A stretch of DNA of 64,000 nucleotides, taken from NCBI RefSeq assembly GCF_018687195.1, contig NZ_CP061321.1:124001-188000 (forward strand). Reading direction: 5' to 3'. The notes under the pieces were generated by a model. The model was not told the DNA's origin. It ran no database searches and was given only the letters and a program-made list of their open reading frames with translations. A program made the translations under genes and the position numbers. Of the stretch, positions 18,843-27,917 are shown piece by piece. Positions within the stretch are counted from its first letter, which is position 1. Every line of letters starts with the position of its first letter. The stretch comes from Polynucleobacter sp. MWH-UH2A (GTDB taxonomy: Bacteria > Pseudomonadota > Gammaproteobacteria > Burkholderiales > Burkholderiaceae).

Positions 18843-19619
18843 ATGAGCTATCAAACAATTTTGACTGAAGTGGAAGATAAAGTTGCCACCATTACATTGA
18901 ATCGTCCAGAAGTATTAAATGCGCTGAATGATCAATTAATGGATGAGCTGGGCGAAGCCTTGCTTAAGTTTGATGCGGACGACAATATTGGCTGCATCAT
19001 TGTCACCGGCAGTGAAAAGGCATTTGCTGCTGGCGCAGATATTGCTTCAATGGCAAAGCGTAGCTTGCAAGATGTCTATCGCCATAATTTTATTTCTCGC
19101 AATTGGGAGCATATGCAAAAAGTGCGTAAGCCCGTTATTGCGGCAGTATCTGGGTATGCCTTGGGCGGTGGGTGCGAATTAGCAATGATGTGCGACATGA
19201 TTATGGCTGCTGATAATGCGAAATTTGCACAACCTGAAATTAAGCTGGGCATCATTCCTGGGGCTGGCGGAACACAACGTCTTCCCCGTGCCGTATCAAA
19301 ATCAAAGGCCATGGATTTAGCTTTAACAGGTCGAATGATGGATGCTGCTGAAGCCGAACGCGCTGGTCTGGTATCGCGCATATTCCCAAAAGCCGATTTA
19401 TTAAAAGAAGTTAAAGCGATTGCTAAAGATATCGCTGATATGCCTTTGCTAACAACGATGATGGTGAAAGAGGCGGTGAATACAGCCTACGAGACAACTC
19501 TGTCGCAAGGTATTCATTTTGAGCGTCGCTTGTTCCATGCATGCTTTGGAACTAACGATCAAAAAGAAGGCATGGCTGCCTTTATGGAAAAACGCCCCGC
19601 TAAATTTACGAATTCTTAG
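18843..19619 (+). CDS. Enoyl-CoA hydratase (crotonase family)
   Basis: The 258-residue crotonase-fold protein has the oxyanion-hole segments AFAAGADIASM and AVSGYALGGGCELAMMCD and the catalytic glutamate region EIKLGIIPGAGGTQRLPR. Both glutamates expected for hydration of 2-enoyl-CoA (GGGCE and PEIKLG) appear present, so fatty acid or phenylacetate-type beta-oxidation hydratase activity is likely (PaaF/EchA-like). An AGAGAGAAAG-like ribosome site precedes the start. It follows mltA by about 40 bases and is convergent with an M20 amidohydrolase gene. Confidence 0.92.
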   Translation: MSYQTILTEVEDKVATITLNRPEVLNALNDQLMDELGEALLKFDADDNIGCIIVTGSEKAFAAGADIASMAKRSLQDVYRHNFISRNWEHMQKVRKPVIAAVSGYALGGGCELAMMCDMIMAADNAKFAQPEIKLGIIPGAGGTQRLPRAVSKSKAMDLALTGRMMDAAEAERAGLVSRIFPKADLLKEVKAIAKDIADMPLLTTMMVKEAVNTAYETTLSQGIHFERRLFHACFGTNDQKEGMAAFMEKRPAKFTNS

Positions 19620-19629
19620 TTTTTACAGC

Positions 19630-20826
19630 TTAATTCTTCTCTAAAAAGCGTTGAGCTAATTTGACCCAGTAGTTCACACCTACTGGGATCAATGCATCAT
19701 TAAAGTCATAGGATGGGTTATGAAGATGACATGGACCCATGCCATGACCTGTTGAGCGATGATCGCCATCACCATTGCCTAAAAAGACATAGCAACCGGG
19801 TTTCTCTAACAACATAAAGGCAAAGTCTTCGGCACCCATAGTTGGGTCAATAGAAGTATTAACACGCTGTTTGCCTACTAACTCACTCATCACTTGGCTT
19901 GCAAACTCCACTTCATTTGCATGATTGATCAAAGGTGGATAGTTTCTAGAAAAGGTAATTTCAGCTTGACAGTCAAATGCGCTAGCCACGTTATGGGCAA
20001 CCTCTCTTAAGCGTTGCTCAATTAGATCAAGCACCTCAAGGGTAAATGTACGCACGGTGCCGCCAATAAATGCGCTGTCCGGAATGACGTTACTAGTTTC
20101 ACCTGCATGGAATTGCGTTACTGATAGTACTGCAGCATCTACAGGACGCTTATTGCGAGTAATAATGCTTTGCAAAGCTAACACCACTTGCGCGCCAGCT
20201 AGCACTGGATCAGCGCTGTTGTGTGGAAGGGCGGCATGACCGCCTCTGCCGGTGACAGTAATCTCAAACGCATTGCTGGAGGCCATCATTGGTCCTGGTG
20301 TCACACCAAAATCACCTTCAGCCAAGCCAGGCCAGTTATGTAATCCAAAAACAGCATCACAAGGAAATTGCTCAAATAAACCGTCTTTGATCATTTCGCG
20401 AGCGCCAGCACCACCTTCTTCAGCCGGCTGAAAAATAAAAATAACGCTACCTTTGAAATCTCGATGATTTGATAAATATTGCGCAGCTCCTAAGAGCATG
20501 GCAGTGTGCCCATCATGACCACAGGCGTGCATCTTTCCAGGATTACGTGAAGTATGCGCAAAATTATTGTGCTCTTGTAAGGGTAGAGCATCCATGTCAG
20601 CGCGCAAACCAATCATCTTGCCGGAACCTAAGTCTCCATCGAGTCGCCCAACGACGCCCGTTTTACCCATTCCCCGAAATACGCTGATGCCCCAACTGGA
20701 GAGCGCTTCCGCAACGAGATCAGCGGTGCGATTTTCTTCAAAGCGCAACTCAGGGTGCGCATGAATGTTGCGCCGAATTTCTTGTATCTCTGGCGCGGAT
20801 TCAATTATTTCTGGAAGTAAATGCAT
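19630..20826 (-). CDS. M20-family amidohydrolase (hippurate/N-acyl amino acid hydrolase type)
   Basis: The 398-residue metallohydrolase has HACGHDGHTAMLLGAA (metal ligands), PAEEGGAGAREM with the catalytic glutamate, and GRGGHAALPH of the dimerisation domain. These mark the HipO/IAA-amino acid hydrolase branch of M20, which frees amino acids from N-acyl conjugates. The true substrate is not clear. It lies 67 bases downstream of bioD on the same strand and may share its transcript. Confidence 0.9.
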   Translation of the reverse strand: MHLLPEIIESAPEIQEIRRNIHAHPELRFEENRTADLVAEALSSWGISVFRGMGKTGVVGRLDGDLGSGKMIGLRADMDALPLQEHNNFAHTSRNPGKMHACGHDGHTAMLLGAAQYLSNHRDFKGSVIFIFQPAEEGGAGAREMIKDGLFEQFPCDAVFGLHNWPGLAEGDFGVTPGPMMASSNAFEITVTGRGGHAALPHNSADPVLAGAQVVLALQSIITRNKRPVDAAVLSVTQFHAGETSNVIPDSAFIGGTVRTFTLEVLDLIEQRLREVAHNVASAFDCQAEITFSRNYPPLINHANEVEFASQVMSELVGKQRVNTSIDPTMGAEDFAFMLLEKPGCYVFLGNGDGDHRSTGHGMGPCHLHNPSYDFNDALIPVGVNYWVKLAQRFLEKN

Positions 20827-20893
20827 TGCTTCATCTTATCCGAAACTGAAATAGAGTGCACCTCAAACGACTGTATATATGAATATTTTTAGT

Positions 20894-21616
20894 TTATTCA
20901 GCTGGTAATTGAATATGTTGCGCAGCAAACTTTAACGCTTCAGGAGAATAAGGTTGATGGTTTAATTTTTGAATGCTCAATGGAAGCGCGGGTATTAGTC
21001 CTAAAAATGGCGCATCTATTCGCTCTTGAAGCGTTTTGATGTTTTCACTCAATAAACTCATTTCTTTATTTAAGGTGTTTGCAATCCATCCGGCAATAAC
21101 AAGCTTGCGCGCGCGGATTGTCTCAGTGGTAAGTAGCGCATGATTGATGCAGCCCAATTTCATGCCCACAACCAAGATAACTGGCAACTGAATTTGCTGA
21201 GCAAAATCGCCTAAGTCCTTTTGATCATTTATTGGAACAAGAAAACCGCCTGCCCCCTCGACAACAACGGAGCCACTTTTCTTTTGCAGATCTTTATATG
21301 TCTTCAGTATGGTCTCGAGCTCAAGGCGAATGCCTTTCGCTTTTGCAACCAAATGTGGCGCTGCTGGAGTATCTAAGACATAAGGACAGAGACTGAGTTG
21401 ATCTGACTCCAGGTTTGAGGCAATTCGCAATGTTTCGAGATCTTCATTTAAATGCTGACCCGTGGATGCTGGATAGGTTCCAGCGACTACAGGCTTGAAT
21501 CCAACGGTTTGTTTACCCAATTCACGTAGCTTGAGAATCAAAGCGCCGCTTACCAAAGTTTTTCCAACTTCAGTATCGGTGCCAGTAATAAAAAAACCAG
21601 AAGATGTGTTCATCAA
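20894..21616 (-). CDS. bioD: Dethiobiotin synthetase
   Basis: BioD closes the ureido ring of dethiobiotin from diaminopelargonate, CO2 and ATP. In 240 residues it has the P-loop GTDTEVGKTLVSG, the lysine loop GFKPVVAG and VVEGAGGFLVPI. Its ATG overlaps the bioF stop (ATGA), so translation is coupled. It is the third gene of the bioAFD operon. Confidence 0.96.
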   Translation of the reverse strand: MMNTSSGFFITGTDTEVGKTLVSGALILKLRELGKQTVGFKPVVAGTYPASTGQHLNEDLETLRIASNLESDQLSLCPYVLDTPAAPHLVAKAKGIRLELETILKTYKDLQKKSGSVVVEGAGGFLVPINDQKDLGDFAQQIQLPVILVVGMKLGCINHALLTTETIRARKLVIAGWIANTLNKEMSLLSENIKTLQERIDAPFLGLIPALPLSIQKLNHQPYSPEALKFAAQHIQLPAE

Positions 21617-22857
21617 TGAGCCTTTTCAATGACTTGTTGCTCAATGGATTGCAGTGTGCTCATGAGTGCGCGCAGATCTTCTTCGCTATGGTTTGCTGAG
21701 AAAGTAATGCGCAAGCGTGAGCTACCAATCGGAACGGTAGGTGGCCTGATGGCTGGAATCCAATAGCCTGCTTCATCTAATAACTTTGCGGCCATTAAAG
21801 CGTTGGCATTGCTGCCCAAAATGATTGGCTGAATTGGTGTGCAAGAAAGCACTTTCTCCCAGCTAGAGAACTTCATTTCTGATTGCCAAACACTGATCAA
21901 TTGGTTTAAGTGGTGTCGACGTTTAGCGCCCTCTTCGGACTCAATGATTTTTAAGCTTTGCAGCAAAGCATGCGCAATTGCCGGTGGGGTGGCCGTGCTA
22001 TAGATATATGGGCGACCCTTCTGGATCAACCATTCGATAAAAGTATTTTCTGCGCAGATGAATGCGCCACTGACCCCAGCTGCTTTACCTAAAGTTCCAA
22101 TATAGATAATCCGGTCGGAGCAAATTTGCTCTTGCTCTAAAACCCCGTGACCTTGCTTGCCTAAAACCCCAAAGCCATGAGCATCATCTACCAGTAGAAG
22201 TGCGTCACATTGCTCAGTAATAGCCAATAATTTTTTTATGGGTGCAAGATCTCCATCCATACTGAAAACAGCATCCGTCACAATGAGTTTGAGTGCTTTG
22301 GTGTCTTTTTGTAGATCCTTAAGTAAGAGATCAGGTTGGGTGTGATCGAAGAGTGTGACGCTGGCATTAGTCTGGGCGCTTGCTAAACGAACGCCATCAA
22401 TTAATGAAGCATGATTGAGCTTGGCAGAATAAATACTGACATCGCCTCGCGGAGCAAGCCTTGCTAGCCCAGTAATGGCAGTGAGGTTGGCAAGATATCC
22501 AGTACTAAAAAATAATGCGCGAGCATTGGTAAGATGCTCAGCCTGAAATCCCGCCAACTGTTTTTCTAATAAGTCATGGGCAACACTATGGCCGCTAATT
22601 AAATGGGATGCGCCACTACCAACGCCATATTTGCGAGCACCATCTGCAAGAGCTTCGGTGATTGCCGGGTGATTGGCTAGGCCCAGGTAATCATTGCTAC
22701 AAAAAGCTTTTAGTTCACGATCGCCAACGAATGCTTTGGTATCGCAAGGAGTTTCGGTAACGCGTAATTGACGCTTGAGTAATTGCAAATCCAAGTCCGC
22801 GATTTGTTCCTCGGCTAGCGTTAATGCCTTAAATGATGAGATTGGCGACTGACTCAT
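21613..22857 (-). CDS. bioF: 8-amino-7-oxononanoate synthase
   Basis: BioF condenses pimeloyl-CoA or pimeloyl-ACP with alanine using PLP. The 414-residue aminotransferase-fold enzyme shows FCSNDYLGLANHP, GSGASHLISGHS, VDDAHGFGVLG and the PLP lysine in GTLGKAAGVSGA. It overlaps bioA and bioD by 4 bases each, a tight translationally coupled trio. Confidence 0.96.
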   Translation of the reverse strand: MSQSPISSFKALTLAEEQIADLDLQLLKRQLRVTETPCDTKAFVGDRELKAFCSNDYLGLANHPAITEALADGARKYGVGSGASHLISGHSVAHDLLEKQLAGFQAEHLTNARALFFSTGYLANLTAITGLARLAPRGDVSIYSAKLNHASLIDGVRLASAQTNASVTLFDHTQPDLLLKDLQKDTKALKLIVTDAVFSMDGDLAPIKKLLAITEQCDALLLVDDAHGFGVLGKQGHGVLEQEQICSDRIIYIGTLGKAAGVSGAFICAENTFIEWLIQKGRPYIYSTATPPAIAHALLQSLKIIESEEGAKRRHHLNQLISVWQSEMKFSSWEKVLSCTPIQPIILGSNANALMAAKLLDEAGYWIPAIRPPTVPIGSSRLRITFSANHSEEDLRALMSTLQSIEQQVIEKAH

Positions 22858-24200
22858 GCAAGCACCTTATCTAAAGCCTTTTTCACCGATTGCCCCATGG
22901 CATGAGTCTCTTCTGGGGAAAGAATGTAGGGCGGCATGACATAAATCGTATTTGCAATGGGTCGAATGAGGATGCCTTCAGACAAACTTTGCGCAAACAA
23001 TTCTCGGGGGAAAGCGTTCGGGTTTTTCAATGACGATAATTTGATATCAAATGCCAATATCATCCCTTGCTGGCGCCAGTGCTCAATGCGTGAGTCAGTC
23101 TTTGCCCACTCAAAAGCTGTTGCTAGTGCTTGAGAACGAATTTTATTTTTCTCAAGCACAGTCTCTGATTTAAATATTTCTAAGCAGGCTAGAGCAGCTG
23201 CGCAAGCAAGAGGATTTCCAGTGTACGAATGCGAGTGCAGGAAGCCATGTCGAGTTTGATCTTGATAAAACGCTTGGTAAATTTCGTCTGTTGTCATGCA
23301 CAGTGAAAGTGGGAGATATCCGCCACTGATTCCTTTGGAAAGCGTCAGAAAATCAGGCCAAATCTCAGCATGTTCACAAGCAAAGAATCTACCGCTACGC
23401 CCGCATCCTACGGCGATTTCATCGGCAATCATATGTACTTCATATTGATCGCATAAGTCTCTCACTAGACGTAAATATTTCGGTGAATGCATCGCCATCT
23501 GACCTGCGCATTGAACTAGTGGCTCAACGATGATTGCAGCAATATTTTCATGTTCTTTAGCAAACAACTCTTTTAGTTTTTGTGCGGCATCATTTGCAAC
23601 ATCTTCAGCGCTCACCCCATTTTTTGCCTTACGTGCGTCAGGTGATGGCGCGGTATAAACATTTTGCAAAAGTGATCCATAGGCCTCACGAAAAATAGCA
23701 ACATCAGTTACTGCTAATGCGCCAAGTGTCTCTCCGTGATAACCATTTTCAAGACAAACAAATTTTTTCTTGTTTGGTTTCTTATTGTTTTGCCAATAGT
23801 GATGACTCATCTTGAGTGCAATCTCAACAGCAGATGCGCCATCCGATGCATAAAAGACATGGCCTAAGTGATGATTGGTGAGGGCGGATAATTTTTCAGA
23901 AAGCTCGACGACAGGTTGGTGTGTGAAACCAGCAAGCATTACATGCTCAATTTTTTCGAGTTGCGCATAAATTGCTTGGTTGATGCGAGGGTTGGAGTGC
24001 CCAAATAGGTTGGTCCACCAAGAGCTGATGCAATCCAGAAGTGCATTTCCCTGTTCGTCATAAAGCCAAGCCCCTTTCCCTTTGGCGATCGCAATTAGGG
24101 GAAAGGATTCATGGTGCTTCATTTGGGTGCAGGGGTGCCATACGGCTGCCAGGCTGCGATCAATCAGGGTGGATTGATTTAGATCAGAAATAACCTTCAT
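22854..24200 (-). CDS. bioA: Adenosylmethionine-8-amino-7-oxononanoate aminotransferase
   Basis: BioA transfers the amino group of SAM to KAPA to make diaminopelargonate. Motifs include the substrate region VWHPCTQMKHHE, WWTNLFGHSNPRIN, IADEIAVGCGRSG and the PLP lysine in LSKGISGGYLPL. I choose the ATG at 24198-24200 (448 residues); a GTG at 24269 would add 23 residues of low-complexity basic sequence and reach almost to bioB. It is divergent from bioB with 89 bases between, an arrangement like the bio operon of Escherichia coli. Confidence 0.95.
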   Translation of the reverse strand: MKVISDLNQSTLIDRSLAAVWHPCTQMKHHESFPLIAIAKGKGAWLYDEQGNALLDCISSWWTNLFGHSNPRINQAIYAQLEKIEHVMLAGFTHQPVVELSEKLSALTNHHLGHVFYASDGASAVEIALKMSHHYWQNNKKPNKKKFVCLENGYHGETLGALAVTDVAIFREAYGSLLQNVYTAPSPDARKAKNGVSAEDVANDAAQKLKELFAKEHENIAAIIVEPLVQCAGQMAMHSPKYLRLVRDLCDQYEVHMIADEIAVGCGRSGRFFACEHAEIWPDFLTLSKGISGGYLPLSLCMTTDEIYQAFYQDQTRHGFLHSHSYTGNPLACAAALACLEIFKSETVLEKNKIRSQALATAFEWAKTDSRIEHWRQQGMILAFDIKLSSLKNPNAFPRELFAQSLSEGILIRPIANTIYVMPPYILSPEETHAMGQSVKKALDKVLA

Positions 24201-24289
24201 ATTCGATATTTGACCACTAGTTTTTCCTAATCCCGGCTTCCATCTGTTATGTTTATGCCTGAGATTCACCTACTTTCTGGAATTTACCC

Positions 24290-25327
24290 ATGCTGGACGC
24301 GCAAACTGTTGAAAAACCCCTCACTCAGATCAAATCCAAGGCGGATTTGCGAAAGGAGCTTGATGTAGCAGGTGAGTGGACACTAACTCAGGTGGAGTCC
24401 TTGTTTGCCCTGCCTTTCAACGAGTTAATGCTTAAAGCCCAGGAGACCCATAAGGCCTACTTTCCTGAGGGTGATGTGGAATTAGCTACTTTGTTGTCAA
24501 TTAAGACGGGTGGCTGCCCTGAAGACTGTGGATATTGCCCCCAAGCTGCTCGCTATGACACCGACGTCAAAGCCGAAAAGTTAATGGGTTTAGAGGAAGT
24601 TTTAGAGGCAGCTAAAGCAGCTAAAGCGGCTGGTTCAAATCGCTTTTGTATGGGTGCGGCGTGGCGCGAGCCTAAAGACCGCGATATTGAAAAAGTGACC
24701 GCGATGATTAAAGGTGTCAAAGCATTGGGACTTGAGACTTGCGCCACTTTAGGAATGTTAGAAGCTGATCAAGCACAAGCATTATCAGAAGCAGGCCTTG
24801 ATTTTTACAATCACAACCTCGATACAAGTGAAGATTTTTATCGTTCTGTCATTTCTACACGTGGATATCAAGATCGTTTAGATACGATTTCAAATGTGCG
24901 TTCAGCTGGTATGTCAGTATGTTGTGGTGGCATCGTTGGCATGGGTGAATCACGCGAACAACGCGCTGCATTTTTGACACGCTTAGCGAATTTAAGTCCA
25001 TATCCAGAATCCGTTCCAATCAATCATTTGGTGCCTGTTGCAGGCACTCCATTAGCAGATCAAAAACCGTTGGATCCATTGGAATTTGTGAGAACGATTG
25101 CGGTTGCGCGCATCACAATGCCTAAGGCACGCGTGCGTTTATCAGCAGGTCGCCAAGAGCTCGGTAGGGCTGTTCAGGCGATGTGTTTTTTGGCTGGGGC
25201 GAACTCTATTTTTTATGGTGAGCAACTACTCACTACCGGTAATCCCGAGGCGGAACAAGACCGCGCGCTCTTGGCTGAGCTGGGTTTGAAGACAAAGCAA
25301 AGCTGCAAAGCAGAGGTTTTGGTCTAG
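24290..25327 (+). CDS. bioB: Biotin synthase
   Basis: This radical-SAM enzyme inserts sulfur into dethiobiotin. The 345-residue protein has the CxxxCxxC cluster motif at Cys76, Cys80 and Cys83 ([12 protein letters not shown]). Downstream are the cysteine in [16 protein letters not shown] (the Asn/Asp substrate ligands) and the arginine in RVRLSAGR for the auxiliary [2Fe-2S] cluster. It is divergent from bioAFD and completes the late biotin pathway in this window; bioC and bioH are not here. Confidence 0.97.
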   Translation: MLDAQTVEKPLTQIKSKADLRKELDVAGEWTLTQVESLFALPFNELMLKAQETHKAYFPEGDVELATLLSIKTGGCPEDCGYCPQAARYDTDVKAEKLMGLEEVLEAAKAAKAAGSNRFCMGAAWREPKDRDIEKVTAMIKGVKALGLETCATLGMLEADQAQALSEAGLDFYNHNLDTSEDFYRSVISTRGYQDRLDTISNVRSAGMSVCCGGIVGMGESREQRAAFLTRLANLSPYPESVPINHLVPVAGTPLADQKPLDPLEFVRTIAVARITMPKARVRLSAGRQELGRAVQAMCFLAGANSIFYGEQLLTTGNPEAEQDRALLAELGLKTKQSCKAEVLV

Positions 25328-25341
25328 TTATTTTTCTGCCA

Positions 25342-25971
25342 ATGTCGCCCATCGATCGTCTGATTATTGAATTTGATACCGCCTTGCGGTCCGTTGTTGG
25401 CGGTGCAAATGCTGGTCGATCAACACCAGATTCTCAATCAACTACAAAACATCCTCTTGATGCTGCTGAGCGTAAGCATGCTGCTGGATTAATGCGCGTA
25501 AATCACGTTGGTGAAGTTTGCGCACAAGCGCTTTATCAATCGCAAAAATTAGTTGCACGCGATCCTCAAATCAGAGAAATGCTAGAGCATTCTGCACAAG
25601 AAGAAATGGATCATTTAGCGTGGTGTGAAACGCGTCTTAAAGAATTAGATTCACATACAAGTTATCTCAATCCATTTTGGTATGCAGGATCTTTTGCAAT
25701 AGGCTTGTTAGCTGGTTTAGCTGGTGATAAATGGAGTTTAGGATTTGTTGCTGAAACAGAAAAACAAGTCGAAGCACATCTTGAAAATCATCTTGAAAAA
25801 TTACCTGCAAAGGATCAGCGCTCGCGAGCAATTGTTGATCAGATGCGCATCGATGAGATTGAGCATGGACAGGCTGCCTTGCATGCTGGCGGAGCAACTC
25901 TTCCTGAACCCATTCAGAAAATGATGCAAACAGTCTCCAAGGTGATGACCACCACTGCCTACAAAATCTGA
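25342..25971 (+). CDS. coq7: Coq7-type ubiquinone biosynthesis di-iron hydroxylase
   Basis: Coq7/CAT5 proteins hydroxylate C6 of the demethoxy-ubiquinone ring. The 209-residue protein has the two repeated di-iron motifs: NHVGEVCAQ with EEMDHLAW, and [10 protein letters not shown] with [11 protein letters not shown] hydrophobic region ([12 protein letters not shown]) may touch the membrane. It follows bioB by 14 bases and may share its transcript. It would act with the UbiH-type flavoprotein at 8899-10173 in the same pathway. Confidence 0.93.
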   Translation: MSPIDRLIIEFDTALRSVVGGANAGRSTPDSQSTTKHPLDAAERKHAAGLMRVNHVGEVCAQALYQSQKLVARDPQIREMLEHSAQEEMDHLAWCETRLKELDSHTSYLNPFWYAGSFAIGLLAGLAGDKWSLGFVAETEKQVEAHLENHLEKLPAKDQRSRAIVDQMRIDEIEHGQAALHAGGATLPEPIQKMMQTVSKVMTTTAYKI

Positions 25972-26203
25972 TTTGCTTTTTAATTGGATTTAATTTTTAG
26001 AATTTTTTTTGATTAATTTATTTAATACTGGACATAAATACAGTAATTTTTAGATTATTAGGCCTTATAGCTAAGATTACGTCTTAAGTATATTTTCTAA
26101 GCCATTGTTTCAAGTAGCTATTTTATTGTCATCATTTTATCAACATACGACGCTAAGTGTTTGTAAACATTAGAGAAATTCCTAAAAAAATACCCAAAAA
26201 CAC

Positions 26204-26232
26204 TTGACCCTATTATGGCGATCCTCTAAAGT
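26204..26232 (+). promoter_or_regulatory. Predicted sigma70-type promoter for the dcw cluster
   Basis: TTGACC (26204-26209) and TAAAGT (26227-26232) are spaced by 17 bases. The -10 overlaps the first MraZ repeat, so MraZ binding would block RNA polymerase. Matches the known role of the mraZ promoter in other proteobacteria; here it is inferred from sequence. Confidence 0.55.
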
Positions 26233-26255
26233 GGGAGGAAGTGTGAAAAAGTGGG
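26231..26255 (+). promoter_or_regulatory. MraZ operator: three repeats at 10-base spacing
   Basis: GTGGG at 26231, GTGTG at 26241 and GTGGG at 26251 lie exactly 10 bases apart, directly before the mraZ ATG at 26260. MraZ is known to bind tandem TGGG-type repeats separated by 5 bases upstream of its own gene. The middle copy has one substitution. This supports negative autoregulation of the cluster. Confidence 0.8.
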
Positions 26256-26259
26256 GTAA

Positions 26260-26691
26260 ATGGTGTTTCAAGGTGCGTCAGCTCTCAATTTGGATGCAAA
26301 AGGCCGGATGTCGATCCCGGCAAAGCATCGTGACGCCCTTTTAGTACAAGGCGAGGGGCGCGTTACGCTCACCAAACACCCCGATGGCTGTTTGCTGCTT
26401 TTTCCAAGACCAGAATGGGAAAGTTTCCGATCTAGAGTTGCTCAACTTCCGATGGATGCGCATTGGTGGCGTCGTATTTTCTTAGGCAATGCTGCAGAGA
26501 TTGATCTTGATAGTGCCGGTCGAGTTTTGGTGAGTCCAGAGTTACGTGCTGCAGCGGGAATTGAAAAAGAAGTGATCCTGCTCGGCATGGGTAGTCACTT
26601 GGAGTTATGGGATGCAGCAACCTATGCTGCAAAAGAACAGGCGGCGATTGCACAAGGCATGCCTGAAGCACTCAAGCAATTTAATTTTTGA
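26260..26691 (+). CDS. mraZ: Transcriptional regulator MraZ
   Basis: MraZ is a ring-forming AbrB-fold regulator that represses the division and wall cluster. The 143-residue protein has two SpoVT/AbrB-like halves, the first starting [22 protein letters not shown] and the second with [18 protein letters not shown]; each carries the DxxGR motif of DNA contact. It is the first gene of the dcw cluster and is preceded by its operator. Length is typical. Confidence 0.97.
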   Translation: MVFQGASALNLDAKGRMSIPAKHRDALLVQGEGRVTLTKHPDGCLLLFPRPEWESFRSRVAQLPMDAHWWRRIFLGNAAEIDLDSAGRVLVSPELRAAAGIEKEVILLGMGSHLELWDAATYAAKEQAAIAQGMPEALKQFNF

Positions 26692-26703
26692 TGACGGGGT
26701 GCT

Positions 26704-27654
26704 ATGAACATAACTCATCGCCCAGTGTTACTGGCCGAGGCGGTGACGGCGCTGATCAATGGCCCGCTCATTCAAAATCAAAACCCAACAAAAAATATTT
26801 TAGTGATCGACGGTACCTTTGGTCGCGGTGGTCACACGCAAGCACTGTTAAAGGAATTGCCAAGCTCAGCGCGCATGATTTCCTTCGACAAAGATTTGGA
26901 TGCAATAGCAGTGGCGAAGAAGATCAACGATCCTCGTTTGACAATCATTCACGACAGCTTTGCACAGATGGATCAGTATGCGCAAGCAGAGTCAGTCGAT
27001 GGCATTTTGTTGGATCTCGGTATCAGTTCTCCACAAGTGGACGAAGCACATCGCGGTTTCTCATTTCGTCGAGAAGGCCCGCTCGATATGCGCATGAATA
27101 CCAATCAAGGTATGACTGCATCAGAGTGGTTAGAGCAAGCTCCACAAGAGGAAATCACGCACGTGATTAAAACTTACGGGGAAGAGCGTTTCGCATTTCA
27201 AATCGCCAAAGCTATCGTAGCTAAGCGAGAGCAGGGATTGTCTCCAAAAACCACTACACAGTTAGCAAACTTGGTTGCAAGCGTTGTTCGCACACGCGAA
27301 GCGGGGCAAGATCCTGCGACAAGAACTTTTCAGGCATTGCGTATTTTTATTAATCGCGAGCTAGAAGATTTAGAGCTAGGTCTTAAAGCGGCATTAAATT
27401 TATTAAAGCCGGGAGCGCGGCTAGCTGTTATCAGCTTTCATTCTTTAGAAGATCGCATTGTTAAGCAGTTTTTACAGTCCCACTCCACAGTTGAAGTGCC
27501 ACGTGGTTTACCGGTGCGAGAAAAAGACTTGCCACAAAGTGCATTAGAAATTATTGGGCGAGTTAAGCCAAGTGATGCCGAGGTTGCTGAGAATCCTCGT
27601 GCGCGTTCAGCGATCATGCGTGTAGCTGAAAAACGCATGGGAGCGGTCGCATGA
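26704..27654 (+). CDS. rsmH: 16S rRNA m4C1402 methyltransferase
   Basis: RsmH (MraW) N4-methylates C1402 of 16S rRNA at the decoding centre. The 316-residue protein begins with [13 protein letters not shown], has the SAM motif [15 protein letters not shown], and the conserved blocks [32 protein letters not shown] and [12 protein letters not shown]. It follows mraZ by 12 bases and overlaps ftsL (ATGA). An overlapping frame at 26688-27170 is a shadow. Confidence 0.97.
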   Translation: MNITHRPVLLAEAVTALINGPLIQNQNPTKNILVIDGTFGRGGHTQALLKELPSSARMISFDKDLDAIAVAKKINDPRLTIIHDSFAQMDQYAQAESVDGILLDLGISSPQVDEAHRGFSFRREGPLDMRMNTNQGMTASEWLEQAPQEEITHVIKTYGEERFAFQIAKAIVAKREQGLSPKTTTQLANLVASVVRTREAGQDPATRTFQALRIFINRELEDLELGLKAALNLLKPGARLAVISFHSLEDRIVKQFLQSHSTVEVPRGLPVREKDLPQSALEIIGRVKPSDAEVAENPRARSAIMRVAEKRMGAVA

Positions 27655-27917
27655 ATCGCGCTACTCTGACATTGCTAGCTTTGTTATTAATCTGCGCTTT
27701 ATCTCTAGTGGCTGCTCAACAGCGTGCGCGTAAGCTTTTTGTGGCTTTAGAGCGTGCACAAATTGAAGAGCGTAAATTGAGTCAAGAATGGTTGCGCTTG
27801 GAATATGAACAGCGCAATCTTTCTAAGTCTGCACGTATTCGTGATGTGGCTCGCAACCAATTGCATATGGTTCCCATTACTCCTGATCGTACTTTGTACT
27901 TAAAGGAGGCTAAATGA
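27651..27917 (+). CDS. ftsL: Cell division protein FtsL
   Basis: A short bitopic protein of 88 residues with an N-terminal membrane span (about 4-22, [18 protein letters not shown]) followed by a leucine-zipper-like coiled coil and a short periplasmic end. FtsL joins FtsB and FtsQ to activate FtsW-FtsI septal synthesis. Sequence conservation in this family is low, so the call leans on topology, size and position between rsmH and ftsI, where it overlaps both by 4 bases. Confidence 0.9.
   Translation: MNRATLTLLALLLICALSLVAAQQRARKLFVALERAQIEERKLSQEWLRLEYEQRNLSKSARIRDVARNQLHMVPITPDRTLYLKEAK

Larger units (their letters stand above)
25972..26259. other. AT-rich intergenic region upstream of the dcw cluster
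   Basis: This 288-base region is the longest gap in the window. It is strongly AT-rich, with no open frame of note. It ends with a sigma70-like promoter and the MraZ operator, listed separately. The first half may hold the coq7 transcript end, but I see no clean hairpin with a T-run. Confidence 0.7.

Noticed and set aside
24201-24289. Possible BirA-type bio operator between bioA and bioB
   Set aside because: The divergent layout invites it, but I found no long palindrome resembling the known operator.
26137-26145. DnaA-box-like TTATCAACA in the mraZ leader
   Set aside because: One mismatch at a key base, a single isolated copy, and no other origin features nearby.
26688-27170. 160-codon plus-strand frame overlapping rsmH
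   Set aside because: It runs out of phase through rsmH, has no family features and is low-quality in composition; rsmH is unmistakable.
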